Shown here piece by piece: positions 1-8,640 of a stretch of 20,782 bases of DNA. Numbering within the stretch: the first letter of the stretch is position 1; the number at the start of each line of letters is the position of its first letter. The position numbers and the translations under genes were made by a program. Origin of the DNA: Chara braunii (taxonomy: Eukaryota; Streptophyta; Charophyceae; Charales; Characeae); NCBI GenBank assembly GCA_003427395.1, contig BFEA01001064.1:72217-92998 (forward strand), read 5' to 3'. The notes under the pieces are model-generated. The model had not been told where the DNA came from, ran no database searches, and saw nothing but the letters and a program-made list of their open reading frames with translations.

Positions 1-55
<55 letters not shown>
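1..55. repeat. (TC)n microsatellite
   Basis: The window opens inside an uninterrupted TC dinucleotide run of about 27 units, so its true left end lies outside. A T-rich tract (about 90-119) follows. Open frames crossing this stretch are low-complexity artefacts. Confidence 0.98.
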
Positions 56-58
<3 letters not shown>

Positions 59-89
59 TGGCACAAATAAATGTTTTATTTATTATTTT

Positions 90-119
90 CACTTTTTTCT
101 TTTTTTTTCTTTTTTTTTT
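90..119. repeat. Poly(T)-rich tract
   Basis: Nearly pure T run broken only by single C residues. It could be a simple repeat or the reverse complement of a retroposon A-tail, but nothing next to it is recognisable as a retroposon. Confidence 0.85.
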
Positions 120-192
120 GTATATACGTATGTATACATATTTTTTATTCCGCGCACCTGGCGCATCTTCCACAGCACGCGCACTGCGTACA

Positions 193-236
193 GCGCACAG
201 TGTGCGCGCTGGAATTCCAACGCACAGCGCACTGTG
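193..236. repeat. Imperfect inverted repeat centred on GGAATTCC
   Basis: A GC-rich stretch (about 140-275) full of GCGCAC/GTGCGC words. Its core is a near-palindrome with arms GCGCACAGTG... and ...CGCACTGTGC around GGAATTCC at 211-218. It could extrude as a hairpin. No coding sense is evident, and the three short open frames crossing it have no domain. Confidence 0.6.
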
Positions 237-402
237 CACTGCACCGGCCCGCGCTGCGCAGTGGTGTGCTGCAAGTACGATTAAAATCCTAACTAGAATC
301 CTTATATTTTCCCGACATATTCCCAATCATCCGTACCTCAAACATTGGTTCTTCACGATAAACTAATCTGAATAGTATTGCTGTAACCCGTGTTCTGCAG
401 CA

Positions 403-474
403 GTCTGGGCCCTCGAAACGGAGCCCAGACGACGCAGGCCAAACTCGGCCTAGGCAGTGTGGCCACACACTGCC
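403..474. other. Cluster of three consecutive hairpins
   Basis: Three perfect stems follow each other within 72 bases. Stem 1 is GTCTGGGC (403-410) with GCCCAGAC (423-430). Stem 2 is AGGCC (436-440) with GGCCT (447-451). Stem 3 is GGCAGTGTG (453-461) with CACACTGCC (466-474), around a 4-base loop. The first loop contains CGAAAC. The spacing looks like a folded RNA or a foldback element, but no known RNA family was recognised. Function is unknown. Confidence 0.5.
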
Positions 475-758
475 CGTAGGAAGTCAAAAGTCTAAGCCAA
501 CTGTCAGGTCAAAGGTACTGCGCCCTGGCCCTTGGTTGGATACACTCACTTGTTGTGCGCAGGTACCCAGACAGCATCAAGGCCATAAGGAATTCGGTTT
601 CAGGCCAATCTGGGCCGTCATTTTGCATTGAGATCTTGACGGCTGAGGGATGCAGCATCGGGGGTCCAGACCCCGCGTCAACGCTACATAAGCGCTGACT
701 TCCTGACTTTGACATTCATTCGGTCTTGCGTCAATGCTGACTTCACGCGTTGACGCCG
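475..758. other. No gene seen; GC-rich spacer
   Basis: Unique-looking sequence. Short open frames exist on the minus strand (for example 509-715) but have no recognisable domain. Words of the TGACG and GTCAACG type become frequent towards the tandem repeats that follow. Confidence 0.4.
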
Positions 759-760
759 AC

Positions 761-830
761 GCTGGTTCAACGTTGTGACGCTGGTTGGACGCTGGCTCAA
801 CGTTGTGACGCTGGTTGGACGCTGGCTTTG
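761..830. repeat. 30-bp tandem repeat, about 2.3 copies
   Basis: Units 761-790 and 791-820 differ at one position (GCTGGTTCAACG versus GCTGGCTCAACG), and a partial third unit begins at 821. The near identity points to recent replication slippage. In the minus-strand frame (684-1031) it encodes a 10-residue repeat, which I regard as a by-product and not a protein. Confidence 0.9.
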
Positions 831-906
831 CGCTGGCACTTGGGTGACTACGGCGACGTGCTGCTGGCTTGGCATGGTGGCTGCCTGGCTATTGTCTTCA
901 GGGCAT

Positions 907-995
907 GCTGACGTGGCAGCTGCCACGAGTTGCTGCTGATGTGGCCGCTGCCACGTGTACTGTTGCTGACGTGGCTGGGCTACGTGACTGGCACT
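907..995. repeat. Degenerate ~28-31-bp repeat with GCTGAYGTGGC core
   Basis: Units start at 907, 935 and 965, each with GCTGACGTGGC or GCTGATGTGGC followed by a GCCACG-type half. Unit 1 contains a perfect 16-bp palindrome CGTGGCAGCTGCCACG at 912-927. The unit resembles the period of the 761-830 repeat but has diverged further. Confidence 0.7.
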
Positions 996-1112
996 GCTGT
1001 TCTGATTCATGATCACTCGGGAGGAGATCATGACTGTGGGGCGATCGTGGACACGTACCTGGTTATCTTGAGGTCGACATTGATCCAGTACGCTGATGAG
1101 GGACCGATCGAA

Positions 1113-1126
1113 GTGCCACGTGGCAC
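1113..1126. promoter_or_regulatory. 14-bp palindrome containing a G-box core
   Basis: GTGCCACGTGGCAC is perfectly self-complementary and contains CACGTG, the core bound by plant bZIP and bHLH factors. No gene starts convincingly downstream, so a regulatory role is only a possibility. Confidence 0.25.
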
Positions 1127-1572
1127 ATTGTAATAGAACTTCAGATGTGCGTTCAGACTATTGATTATTTGAGGTGGTGATCGAGGAGGGAGCCTGAAGC
1201 AGAAGTGGGCATTTGTCTTTTATTCTTCTTCTAAGTCTAGTCTCCCTCCTCTCTCCTTCGTCTGTGTATGATTCTCCCATCTCATTCTATCTGGACACGA
1301 TTATGATTATTGATAATCATCAGCAAGTTGATATTCATCTGGGCTTGCATTGTTGACAAGTGTCTTCACGATCTGGGTTCATTGCAGTATTTTTAATACC
1401 TGAAGATTTATAATTAATCAATTACTAATTAGTAATTAATCAATCCTTCATCTTTTGAATTTGTGTTCAGGCGGTTCACGTCTGATTCTGTCGTGGAACT
1501 CCACAACATTTCCCATAATTTATTTCTATTTGTAATTGTTATTTTATATAAGGAAGCACGCTATTCGGTTAT
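1127..1572. other. No gene seen; AT-rich spacer, possible LTR remnant
   Basis: The sequence has a GAGGAGGGAG purine stretch (about 1183), then a pyrimidine-rich stretch, then an AT-rich part, and ends with CTCCACAACA near 1508. That order vaguely recalls a Copia-type LTR, but no matching LTR, primer-binding site or integrase/RT was found. At 1421-1436 there is a perfect palindrome ATTACTAATTAGTAAT flanked by direct copies of TAATTAATCA (1411-1420 and 1433-1442). Confidence 0.3.
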
Positions 1573-1591
1573 AAAAAAAAAAAAAAAAAAA
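1573..1591 (+). repeat. Poly(A) run of about 19
   Basis: Uninterrupted A run after GGTTATA. It could be a retroposon tail on the plus strand. I found no matching direct repeat or retroposon body upstream, so origin is undecided. Confidence 0.9.
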
Positions 1592-1884
1592 TCTGGTCTC
1601 TATACTTCTCATGCGATCATTTCAATCAGTAATTTTGTTTTCTCCCTTTAGTGAAGTTCAGTCTTTTGAATTATTTTTCTAAATGGGTAGGTTGGTTGGA
1701 AAGGGGGGTGAGCTCTGCTCTGCAGGGGCTGCAGAAGGTGGGTAGTGATGCTCTGAAGGGGGTATGAGCAGATTTGGGGGAATACTTTATTCTGCGGCTG
1801 AGGGGAGATTTCAAACCTCAACGGGGCCAGATTAGGGTAAGGGGCAAGCAGGGGCATATTTTGGGTGGGAATTGAATGCCTCTA

Positions 1885-2007
1885 GGGGACTGGGGAGGGT
1901 GTGGGGCTGTTCTTAGCTGGGGCCGATAAGGAACGTCTGTGAAAAAGATGAATCTTTTCTCGGCTGAGGCAGCGATGGGACAGGGGGAAAGGGGAGGGTG
2001 GGGGGGG
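1885..2007 (+). other. Two G-quadruplex-forming motifs
   Basis: At 1885-1906 four G-runs (4, 4, 3 and 4 G) are separated by loops of 1-3 bases. At 1977-2007 five runs (3, 5, 4, 3 and 8 G) are separated by 1-3 bases. Both satisfy the usual G3+N1-7 rule with short loops. They lie in a G-rich plus-strand domain from about 1685 to 2010 that contains no credible gene. Confidence 0.75.
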
Positions 2008-2009
2008 AT

Positions 2010-2537
2010 TTTCCATGCTCAATTGTGATATCCATGGAAAAAAAGAAATTAATCAATCATGTTATATGAACTTAAATCCTGTTTTCTGGTGTTCTGTAAT
2101 TCTTGGCGGCACTTGGCCTTCTTCCTCATTCGGGATATAGGATTTAACTTTTAAGAGATGGTCGAATCCGGGCTGATATCTACGTAGTTGCTTTGTTATG
2201 CGCCCCTGGTATGCCAATGCCAGAACAACGCTGGCCGGAGCTGGGGCGTTGCCCTGTAACCTGCAAATGACAAGAGTGTGAGGCCTTGTAGAGAGATCTG
2301 GGGATTAGTCGAGGGAGGAAGACAATCCAGTGGTGAACTGGGAGTTGCTACCAGGGCAGCCTATGGGTCCAGGTTTAGTCTAGGTGGCGAGAACAGGATA
2401 GCTATGGTTGATGTTGGCTAGGATGGCATTGTCTCTGAGATGTAATGTCTTGGCTCAGGGAGGGCTAGGGGTTGTTCTAGGATTAGAAGGCCAGATTTGC
2501 TGATATAGCATAGACTTCTAAATTTTTTCACATACTA
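2010..2537. other. No gene seen
   Basis: Mixed-composition sequence. I scanned for open frames and LINE motifs on both strands and saw none that persists. It may be very old repeat DNA. Confidence 0.4.
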
Positions 2538-2658
2538 ATCGCCATCATCATTTGCATCATCATCATTAGTATCATTATCTCACATTTGTCATACAATCAT
2601 TAGAAGTTCATTATCATCATCATTATCAGCAGCAGCATTAGCATAATCATCATCATAT
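2538..2658. repeat. Degenerate ATC/ATT trinucleotide microsatellite
   Basis: Clusters of CATCATCAT and TTATCATCATC separated by unique bases, with a short CAGCAGCAG patch near 2629. The degeneracy suggests an old tract. Confidence 0.85.
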
Positions 2659-2906
2659 GAGGGACGCTGAGCCCGGTTCTCAGCTTGTTCGGTTCGGTCT
2701 CTCCAAGTAGACTATGAGGACCCCGGCCTCATTCTTCTTATTGGTAATATCAGCCTTGGGCACTGGGCCGTTTTGTTTGTTTAAAAAGGGAAAAAAATGA
2801 TAGGTCTGTAGGTGGCTGCTGTGTTGTAGGTCTAGGGAAGTCAGGTAGAAGCAGGCAGAGGCCGATGAGTTTGGGGTTCTTTTGGTTCTTTTTGTTGCTT
2901 TTCTTT

Positions 2907-3443
2907 TCACGGTCTTGGTGGAGGTCGCATATTGTGGGCATGTATGCAGGGCATCTTCTCAACATGCCGCTGGCGGCCATAGCTGGGGCCGGCCAGCTCC
3001 ATTGGTGACAGTGATGGGCTCGGCGCCCAAGTGCTGATGAGCGCTTCCTCATATTTGTGTTCTTGTTGGGGTTTGGTCAGCTGCCACCGAAGCTGCACTT
3101 GAGGGGTTCTTCTTCGACGTGGCAGATCTTCATCTTCATTGAGTTGCTGTTCTTCTTCGGCATCCTGGGAGCTGAGGTCCCCTGCTGAGTGAACACCATC
3201 TGCAGTGGGCTTCTTGAGTGGTGCAGAGAGGGGTGTTGGATTTAGGAGGGTGTGTGGCGATTGGCAGGCTTGATAGGTCGGGTGCTTGCAAGCACCATAG
3301 CTAGAGCTTGAGGAAGAGGGAGGAAGAAGAAGACTCCCAGATACTTCGATGAAATCTTGTAAATAATTGGTCCATGGGTGTTGATAACATGGTTGGTATC
3401 CTTGGAAATTTGTGCTGTTGATTGACTTGGGGAGAGACGGTGA
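2907..3443 (-). other. Unidentified 178-codon open frame, possible exon
   Basis: On the minus strand the frame is open from just after a TAA at 3444-3446 to a TGA at 2907-2909. It has no methionine near its start. The translation has a serine/proline-rich stretch (about residues 36-46), an acidic patch containing QDAEEEQQLNEDEDLP, a basic RRRR cluster and then the segment KYEEALISTW. An acidic/basic layout followed by a tryptophan-containing helix could suit a nuclear protein, but no family is recognised. It may be an exon of an interrupted gene or chance; overlapping frames (2750-3052, 3242-3580) are also open. Confidence 0.25.
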
Positions 3444-3504
3444 TTAGATTTGATTTTCATTTCAATTCTATTTCTGGTGTTTGTGTGCTTCCCCTGTGTA
3501 TTCC

Positions 3505-3521
3505 TTTTTTTTTTTTTTTTT
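3505..3521 (-). repeat. Poly(T) run of 17; possible minus-strand A-tail
   Basis: This uninterrupted T17 is the nearest long homopolymer beyond the 3' side of the minus-strand LINE at 4363-8640, so it could be that element's tail with a 3' UTR of about 850 bases. No convincing target-site duplication was found, so the link is inference. Confidence 0.35.
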
Positions 3522-3583
3522 CCCATAATATTGAGATTGCATTTGTTTGTGTGATCAGGACCAGCATTTATAATGACCACAGG

Positions 3584-3653
3584 CTACCCAGGCTCACCTT
3601 CTAAACATGGAATTCATTCTACCCAAGCTAACCTTCTACAAGTGAAATTCCAA
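3584..3653. repeat. 35-bp tandem duplication
   Basis: Units 3584-3618 and 3619-3653 both begin CTACCCA and share GCTCACCTTCTA-like and GAATTC/GAAATTC words. Several substitutions separate them, so this is an old duplication. A small hairpin, TCTCCTA (3869-3875) with TAGGAGA (3884-3890), lies further right. I see no gene between 3654 and 4362. Confidence 0.75.
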
Positions 3654-4362
3654 GCTCACACAGCAGTCTGAGCTTCTTGCCTGCTTAACAGTCTATGATA
3701 AAAGCTGGTATGCCCCGATATCATGACAAGTGCCGTAGAAAGGGACACCCATAGGCTACCGGGCTGATCTATATAGATTGCCATTTGGCAGATAGAATAG
3801 CAGGACAGTCTTAGTTACTAGCTTTTATGCTTTCACAACAGTTTCTGATGAGTGATAATATACACAGGTCTCCTATCTGTTGGTAGGAGAAATAGCAACC
3901 GGTTATTAGAAATGCTTTGCCAGCCCTCAGTCAGTCGACCACCGGCCTGCTGTGGTAGTTGCTTGTTCGAATGCTGCTGAGATCTAATCCCAATACTGGG
4001 GCAACTCCTGCCGAGGAACTTGCTTGCTGCCGCCGATCAACTGTGCTGTCGAACTCCCTGAGACGCCTCCCCCATCAGTTATGGAAAGCCATTACTGAGC
4101 TCTGTTCCTGTGCTGCATAGTGAGCTTCAGTCCCTGTACTAAGCAGGTCACCAATCATCGGGCTTCCTCCACTGAGCAAGATTCCCGGACGGCCGTCTGA
4201 GTTCCATTGAGGGGATATCCCACCATGTTTCTGCTTCACGGGAGGAGGGAGGCCGTGGCGGCGCACTCCAAATGCGCCTCTCCCCTATCCCGGTATCTTT
4301 GCACTTCTTCCTCTGGCTGACTGATGATATGTACTGTCTGTCTGTCAGCAGCTGCCAGTACA

Positions 4363-5461
4363 TCACTCCTTTCCCTTCTTACTGTCTCTATGTGTAGCAG
4401 TTGCTTCACTTGACACCCTTCCTTCCTTTAACATGTCGGGGTTGGAGAAGGAGGAGAAAGAAGTAGGAGGGAGGGGGGAAGATGGAGAGGAGGTTGGGTG
4501 GGGGACAGTCGCAACAAGAGTAAACGTGGACGGTGAAGCGATGTCATGATACAAGTACAAAGTTAGGTTGAAGAAGGGGACCTGGAAGCAGTGGGCGGGT
4601 CTCCTTTGCCATGAAGGCTCTGTAGTTCTCCATTGCTTCCAGTGGGTGTTACTTTCGCCATCGAGTTCGGAAAATTTATGTTGCGGGTCCTGCCATAGCA
4701 ACTGGTAAGCTGTCTTCAGGGTTTCTTTAACATTAGGATCTTTCTCCTCATTGTAATCCCGGACGAATGCTTTCCAAGCTTCTTGCGTATGGGACCTGAT
4801 TTCATCTACTATTACTTGTTAGGCTTGCTGCAGGCCGAACTGGTGGGCTCTTCTTTCGAACGAGCATTTGGCTCTCCAAGCCAGCATGAGGACCTGCAAT
4901 CTCATATAAGAGAAGAGATTGGTCACGAAGGGGGACCAGTGTGTCTGGAGGTGCTGTTTTTTGCCCAGTAATAGTAGCCCTGGGTCCCAAGGGATATGCT
5001 CACATGTGAGGGAGTGGAAGGCAGCATCCCACCACTGCCATAATTGGGTGACCATTGGGCAGGCCAATAGGCAATGTTCCAATGTTGCCCTGGCAGGCGA
5101 CGATGCACGGCCGCAGTAGGCACAAATGGGTGACAGTAACCCTTTTTGTTCCAGGTCTGTACGCGTGGGCAGGCAGCTATGGAGAATTTGTCAGTGAAGG
5201 GCTCTCAACTTCGTTGGCATGATCTTAGCATACTTGGCCCAAGGCAAGTCATCTATCATCTGTGTGTCAGGGTGAGTCTCATGCCCACCTGGTGGCCAAT
5301 GTCTGGGTGAGGCGTGGGCAGGCAGCTATGGAGAATTTGTCAGTGAAGGGCTCTCAACTTCGTTGGCATGATCTTAGCATACTTGGCCCAAGGCAAGTCA
5401 TCTATCATCTGTGTGTCCAAGGGTGAGTCTCATGCCCACCTGGTGGCCAATGTCTGGGTGA
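4363..5461 (-). pseudogene. zf-RVT zinc finger and basic C-terminus, broken copy
   Basis: Includes DLPWAKYAKIMPTKLRALH, then a TGA (plus-strand positions 5191-5193), then QILHSCLPTRTDLEQKG, then the finger ligands CAYC and HCLLAC, matching CKMC/HCLVEC and CQMC/HCLLEC of the plus-strand copies. A helical stretch up to FGLQQA ends at a TAA (4819-4821). Homology continues past it with EAWKAFVRDYNEEKD, like ESWEEARELMEAEIR. The frame ends near 4363 after a proline/serine-rich segment that may be 3' UTR read through. The first part of the block is duplicated in tandem. Confidence 0.85.
5163..5461. repeat. ~149-bp tandem duplication inside the LINE finger region
   Basis: Copy 1 (5163-5311) and copy 2 (5312-5461) both start GCGTGGGCAGGCAGC. 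By eye they differ only by a 2-base indel (GTGTGTCAGGG versus GTGTGTCCAAGGG). In minus-strand reading, copy 2 is the one continuous with upstream ORF2 and copy 1 with the finger. The inactivating TGA is present in both copies, so the duplication happened after the element was already dead. Confidence 0.95.
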
Positions 5462-6102
5462 TTGATGGGGCGATATTTGAGGCCCTGTAGCCCCCTTTGA
5501 CTGTATAATCCCATATATGCATGGGCTTCAGGCCGGGCCACTCCCACTCCACCGGGTCAAAAGGCAGTTTGGCAACCGGGGTCGTTGGTTCAAATACGAA
5601 AAAACCTTCTTGTGAGTCCCCTACTACCCGCACTTGCATCAACCCACCCCCAGTTTTCGGTCCTATCTAGGTTCTCGTTTCTTGACAGTTTAGAGAACCT
5701 GGCCGCCGGCACCTGAAGGTCATATGCTTCTAGTGTGCATTGCCCATTGTCATTTCTGCAAACTCTAAACACTGTCAGATGGTGGGATATGTCTGCGAAT
5801 TTAACAACCCAGTCATCAACCCCAACTGTGGGACCAGTTTGGATGGCAAGTCGCTATGCAAGGGGGAGGGCTTCCTTCAACCTGGTTTTCCTGTCTCCTA
5901 CGTTCTTGGCGTGTTTAAGTCTTAGTTGCAGTTGTTCGGTTGTTGCCCAGTCATCTGCTAGAGGATCCCACAGGTCCCCTACTGTGTAAACTCCCCTTTT
6001 TGCCCACGTGAGCCATGGGAAGTTGTCTATGATGCTAAAGGGGGTTCCATTCTCATCCAGGACGTAGGGGTTCCCAAACAGGGGCTGCCTCCAGTTATCA
6101 TG
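5462..6102 (-). pseudogene. LINE ORF2 post-RT connecting region
   Basis: Starts with QPLFGNPYVLDENGTP, aligned with QPLFGNPLLLDGRDKP of the plus-strand copy. A frame then runs through WAKRGVYTVGDLW to ALPLA, where a TAG (minus-strand codon at 5854-5856) replaces the Trp seen in the two plus-strand copies (SIPLEW, SIPIAW). It continues as GVDDWVVKFADISHHLTVFR and, after a frameshift near 5640, as GDSQEGFFVFEP and WEWPGLKPMHIWDYTVKGGY. The last segment matches WGWYEEIGRGRAKKW and EYTVKVGY of the copy at 18533. Confidence 0.8.
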
Positions 6103-7020
6103 TCATTTGTTAGGGGGTTGTTTTTGCTGCGGCCCTCGCTTCCTCCAAAGCTTCAGCATGTATGACCACATAGGGTCTAGGAGTAGGTCTATTTTCGCAA
6201 CTTGTCGTGGGTTATGTGCATACCTTTGTTGGGGAGGTGAGAGTATTGTCCAGTCTCTGTTACTCAACCATTGGAATGGGTGCAATTTATTATTTGCTGC
6301 TGATTCTGGCGCCAGGGCGGCAATCTGTAGGCAGGCTAGCTGTCCCCAAGGGATGTCATTTCCTATGAGCAATTTGACCACGACTTTAAAGATCAGCGCT
6401 TCACTTTCCATTTCCGGGTCCAATATCCCTAGGCCCCCCTTAGTTCTCGGCTGTGTGAGAACCTCCCAACTCACTCGTGGTACACATCCTTCAGTTTTGC
6501 CACTGTTTTTCCAGAGGTACACTGTCAATGTTTTTCTCAGTCTGGCATATTGCTGCTTTTTTAGTGGCCAGACTGCTAGTTTGTGCCAGATGGTTGCCAT
6601 AATAGCATTGTTTATTGCTAAGGCCCTTCCAACTATTGAGGTATGCAGTCCTTCCCATTTAGCCAGTCTATCTATTGCCATATTGACTATTATGTCCCCA
6701 TGATCCGGTGGGGAGCCTAGTGCAGTTAACCTTACCCCCATGATTCTGACTGCATCTTCCTTGTGCGCCTAGGCCAACGCCGGTTCCTGCGGCGGGGGCT
6801 CCCCCCTGGGGATGAAGCCACCAGCCTTCCGTTTTTGACCCCCAAGTGACTTTCATATCGGCTGCCGGTTAGAACAGATGTATGACCGGTGATAGAGCCC
6901 GGATGCTGCCTTCATCTGCTTTGATGAGGACCGTAAGGTTATCCGCGAACAACGATGTCATCGGGATAAGGTGGTCTGGGATTTTAGGAATAGGCACTTT
7001 CTCGATCATGGGATGAGATC
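6103..7020 (-). pseudogene. RT motif C, thumb and connection region, broken copy
   Basis: Begins with KVPIPKIPDHLIPMTSL and motif C FADNLTVLI (codons at 6938-6949). The family motif is FADD, as in the plus-strand element, so the second catalytic Asp is Asn (GAC to AAC). After a frame change comes DMKVTWGSKTEGWWL, the motif D region, then after another change a 212-codon open stretch (6741-6103) with GLHTSIVGRALAINNAIM and SWEVLTQPRTKGGLGILD, typical of LINE post-RT sequence. The Trp in SWEVL shows what the TGA at 16570 in the plus-strand copy used to be. Confidence 0.85.
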
Positions 7021-7026
7021 TGATGG

Positions 7027-7530
7027 TCAGGCCAGGGCTTCCGTCACATTTACAAAAAGCAAAGGTGCGATAGGCTCTCCTTGTCGCACTGATCGTTGGA
7101 GGTGTATTGGTGGCGACAGATGTCTGTTGAGCATGATATTAGTAGTAACTGTTCTATGGAGAATTTGTATCCAGTGGCAAAAGGCCGGGCCAAACTTCAT
7201 CCTGACCAGACACATATCTAGGAAATCCCAGTCAACGTGATCATAGGCCTTCTCAAAGTCAATGAACATGATAGTCGTTTGGGCCTTTCGTTGTCGGGCG
7301 TATTTGATAGTCTCATTAACCACCAGCACATTGTCCTGAATACTACGATTGGGCATAAATCCTGATTGGTTTGGATGAATCAGCACATTCATGTGAGGCA
7401 GTAGTCTCTTAGTCAGCGCCTTTGCCACCATTTTATATGGGACAGGGAGGAGAGTTATAGGTCTATAGTTTCTAACGTCGTCCCTATCTCTTTTTTTATA
7501 CAAGAGTGTGGTCACTCCCTGTCCAATCAT
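7027..7530 (-). pseudogene. Reverse transcriptase fingers/palm, broken copy
   Basis: The longest clean RT block of this copy (167 codons). Visible motifs are NYRPITLLPVPYKMVAKAL, then NQSGFMPNRSIQDNV, then motif A IMFIDFEKAYDHVDWDFL with its catalytic Asp kept, then motif B SVRQGEPIAPLLF, in which the usual RQGDP has become RQGEP. It would polymerise cDNA during target-primed reverse transcription, but it is separated by a stop from the motif C segment and is not functional. The first codon shown is simply where the frame opens after a frameshift near 7530. Confidence 0.9.
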
Positions 7531-8403
7531 ACCTCCAAAGGTGCCCTCTTTCTGGATTCCATAAGGTCGTCTTTAAGAAGGTCCCGGAACTGTACCCAGA
7601 ACTCCTTGGGGAATGAGTCGATCCCTAAAGTTTTTTCCTCCTCCATATCCTGCAGCGCCTCCCATACCTCTTGTTGGGTAAGGGGACTGTCTAGTTCATT
7701 CTTTTGGGTGCCCGTGAGTCATGCGTGGACCGCAGCCAGCAGTTGTTCCCTCGCCCAACGGACCTCTTCGGAGGGCTTGCTAGGAGTTTGGGAGGTGAAC
7801 AAATTCTGGTAGTATTAGGCAACATAATCAGTTATGGAGTATGCATTAGTTGCACGTTGGGTTGTGTCATCCAGAAGATGCCTGAGTGTCGGAACCGTAT
7901 TGGCTCTCGCTCGGGCTCTTGCTTTGTTGAAAAATGACTTTGTCATCGTCTCGTCCGTGTGATTTCGTTTTATCCTGGCTTGTATCCTTCATGCGTGTGT
8001 TTGTTGCTCTATGTAGGCTTGAAGGTGTTCCCTGGCTTCTTGTAGTCTGTAAAATGTGGGGGCATGCAGTGGGTCATCCATAAGTTGCTCGTCCCATTCT
8101 TATAGATCCTTCATCATTCTTTTGAGAAGAGCCTTACGGTCCCTCGCGTGTTGGATAGAGAACTTTTTGGACCTTTCTCTCAACTGTGCCACCCCCTCTT
8201 AAACCATTTCACTCTGTCCCCTGATACCGGTTTCTGGGTTTGCCAAAATTGCTAGAAGGTGGTGATGGTGTCTTTGTATCTTGTCAGGAGGAACAGGGAT
8301 GTATTAAATTTGAAGAATCTTGGCCCCCTCTATATGTGATTGTGCCAAGACAGACCAAGTGTTATCATTCTGTGATCGAAGGACTTGCACGGGCTGATAG
8401 TTG
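7531..8403 (-). pseudogene. LINE ORF2 linker between endonuclease and RT
   Basis: Continues from the endonuclease DHRMITLGL motif through RFFKFNTSLFLL and KWFKRGW, then a basic helical stretch with TMTKSFFNKARARARAN, then LTQQEVWEALQDMEEEK and TLGIDSFPKEFWVQF. The last piece is the conserved lead-in to LINE reverse transcriptases, equivalent to KDGLTKELWVENW in the plus-strand element. At least seven in-frame stops and two or more frameshifts break it. It makes no continuous product. Confidence 0.75.
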
Positions 8404-8640
8404 TTATTTTGCCGATGTAAGAAGGCCCACCATGTCCTTCAATACCAATGTTAGGTCTATGGGTGAGTTGGACACGCCTCGCTCTCCTCTAGATGACATA
8501 CAGGTGTAGGCGCGTTGGGAGGAGTGCAACAATCTGTACATATCCTCCAATTCCCGATCCGCCATGAACTGCTTGAGCATGAGCACATCAGGGCCAGCCA
8601 GGTGTGGTGTGGATTGCTCCCTCCAAAGGTCACTTGTCAT
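8404..8640 (-). pseudogene. LINE ORF2 endonuclease domain, C-terminal remnant
   Basis: This 78-codon frame matches the second half of the exonuclease-endonuclease-phosphatase (APE-type) domain that nicks target DNA for LINE integration. LKQFMADRELEDMYRLL corresponds to LEFLTEKNLKDPYRML of the plus-strand element, and the segment ending SPIDLTLVL corresponds to FSRIDYFLI. The RIDY motif has decayed to PIDL. The frame breaks near 8400, and the DH motif (DHRMITLGL) follows in another frame just downstream. Upstream catalytic motifs are absent, which indicates 5' truncation or loss. Confidence 0.75.

Larger units (their letters stand above)
4363..8640 (-). mobile_element. Degenerate 5'-truncated LINE, minus strand
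   Basis: Read on the minus strand, the parts appear in plant L1 ORF2 order: endonuclease C-terminus (8640-8404), linker (about 8400-7531), reverse transcriptase (7530-6850), thumb/connection (6850-5462) and zf-RVT finger with basic tail (5461-4363). Each part aligns by eye with the plus-strand LINE at 13839-18358, for example YKKRDRDDVRNYRPITLL against YKKGDKEDIRNYRPVTLL. The endonuclease N-terminus and ORF1 are not found upstream of 8640. The reading frame has many stops and shifts, so the copy is inactive. The 3' end is uncertain and could extend to the T17 at 3505-3521. Relatedness to the plus-strand element is at family level, not a recent copy. Confidence 0.88.

Noticed and set aside
58-366. 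102-codon frame starting in the TC/T-rich region
   Set aside because: It starts at GTG, is driven by poly(T) and GC-rich repeats, and has no domain.
403-430. Possible hammerhead ribozyme because of a CGAAAC loop
   Set aside because: The required CUGAUGA core is absent nearby on either strand, and other CTGATGA occurrences in the window are not followed by a stem and GAAA.
761-995. CRISPR-like array
   Set aside because: The repeats are contiguous without unique spacers, and the genomic context is eukaryotic.
1022-1508. Copia solo LTR ending CTCCACAACA
   Set aside because: No matching LTR start, primer-binding site, polypurine tract with clear border, or target-site duplication could be shown.
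6107-6703. 198-codon plus-strand frame
   Set aside because: It lies opposite the LINE ORF2 connection region, which has clear family motifs on the minus strand. This one has none.
3505-8640. Target-site duplication for the minus-strand LINE using the T17 as its tail
   Set aside because: Only a six-base match (TATTCC) was found near 8815, which is expected by chance.
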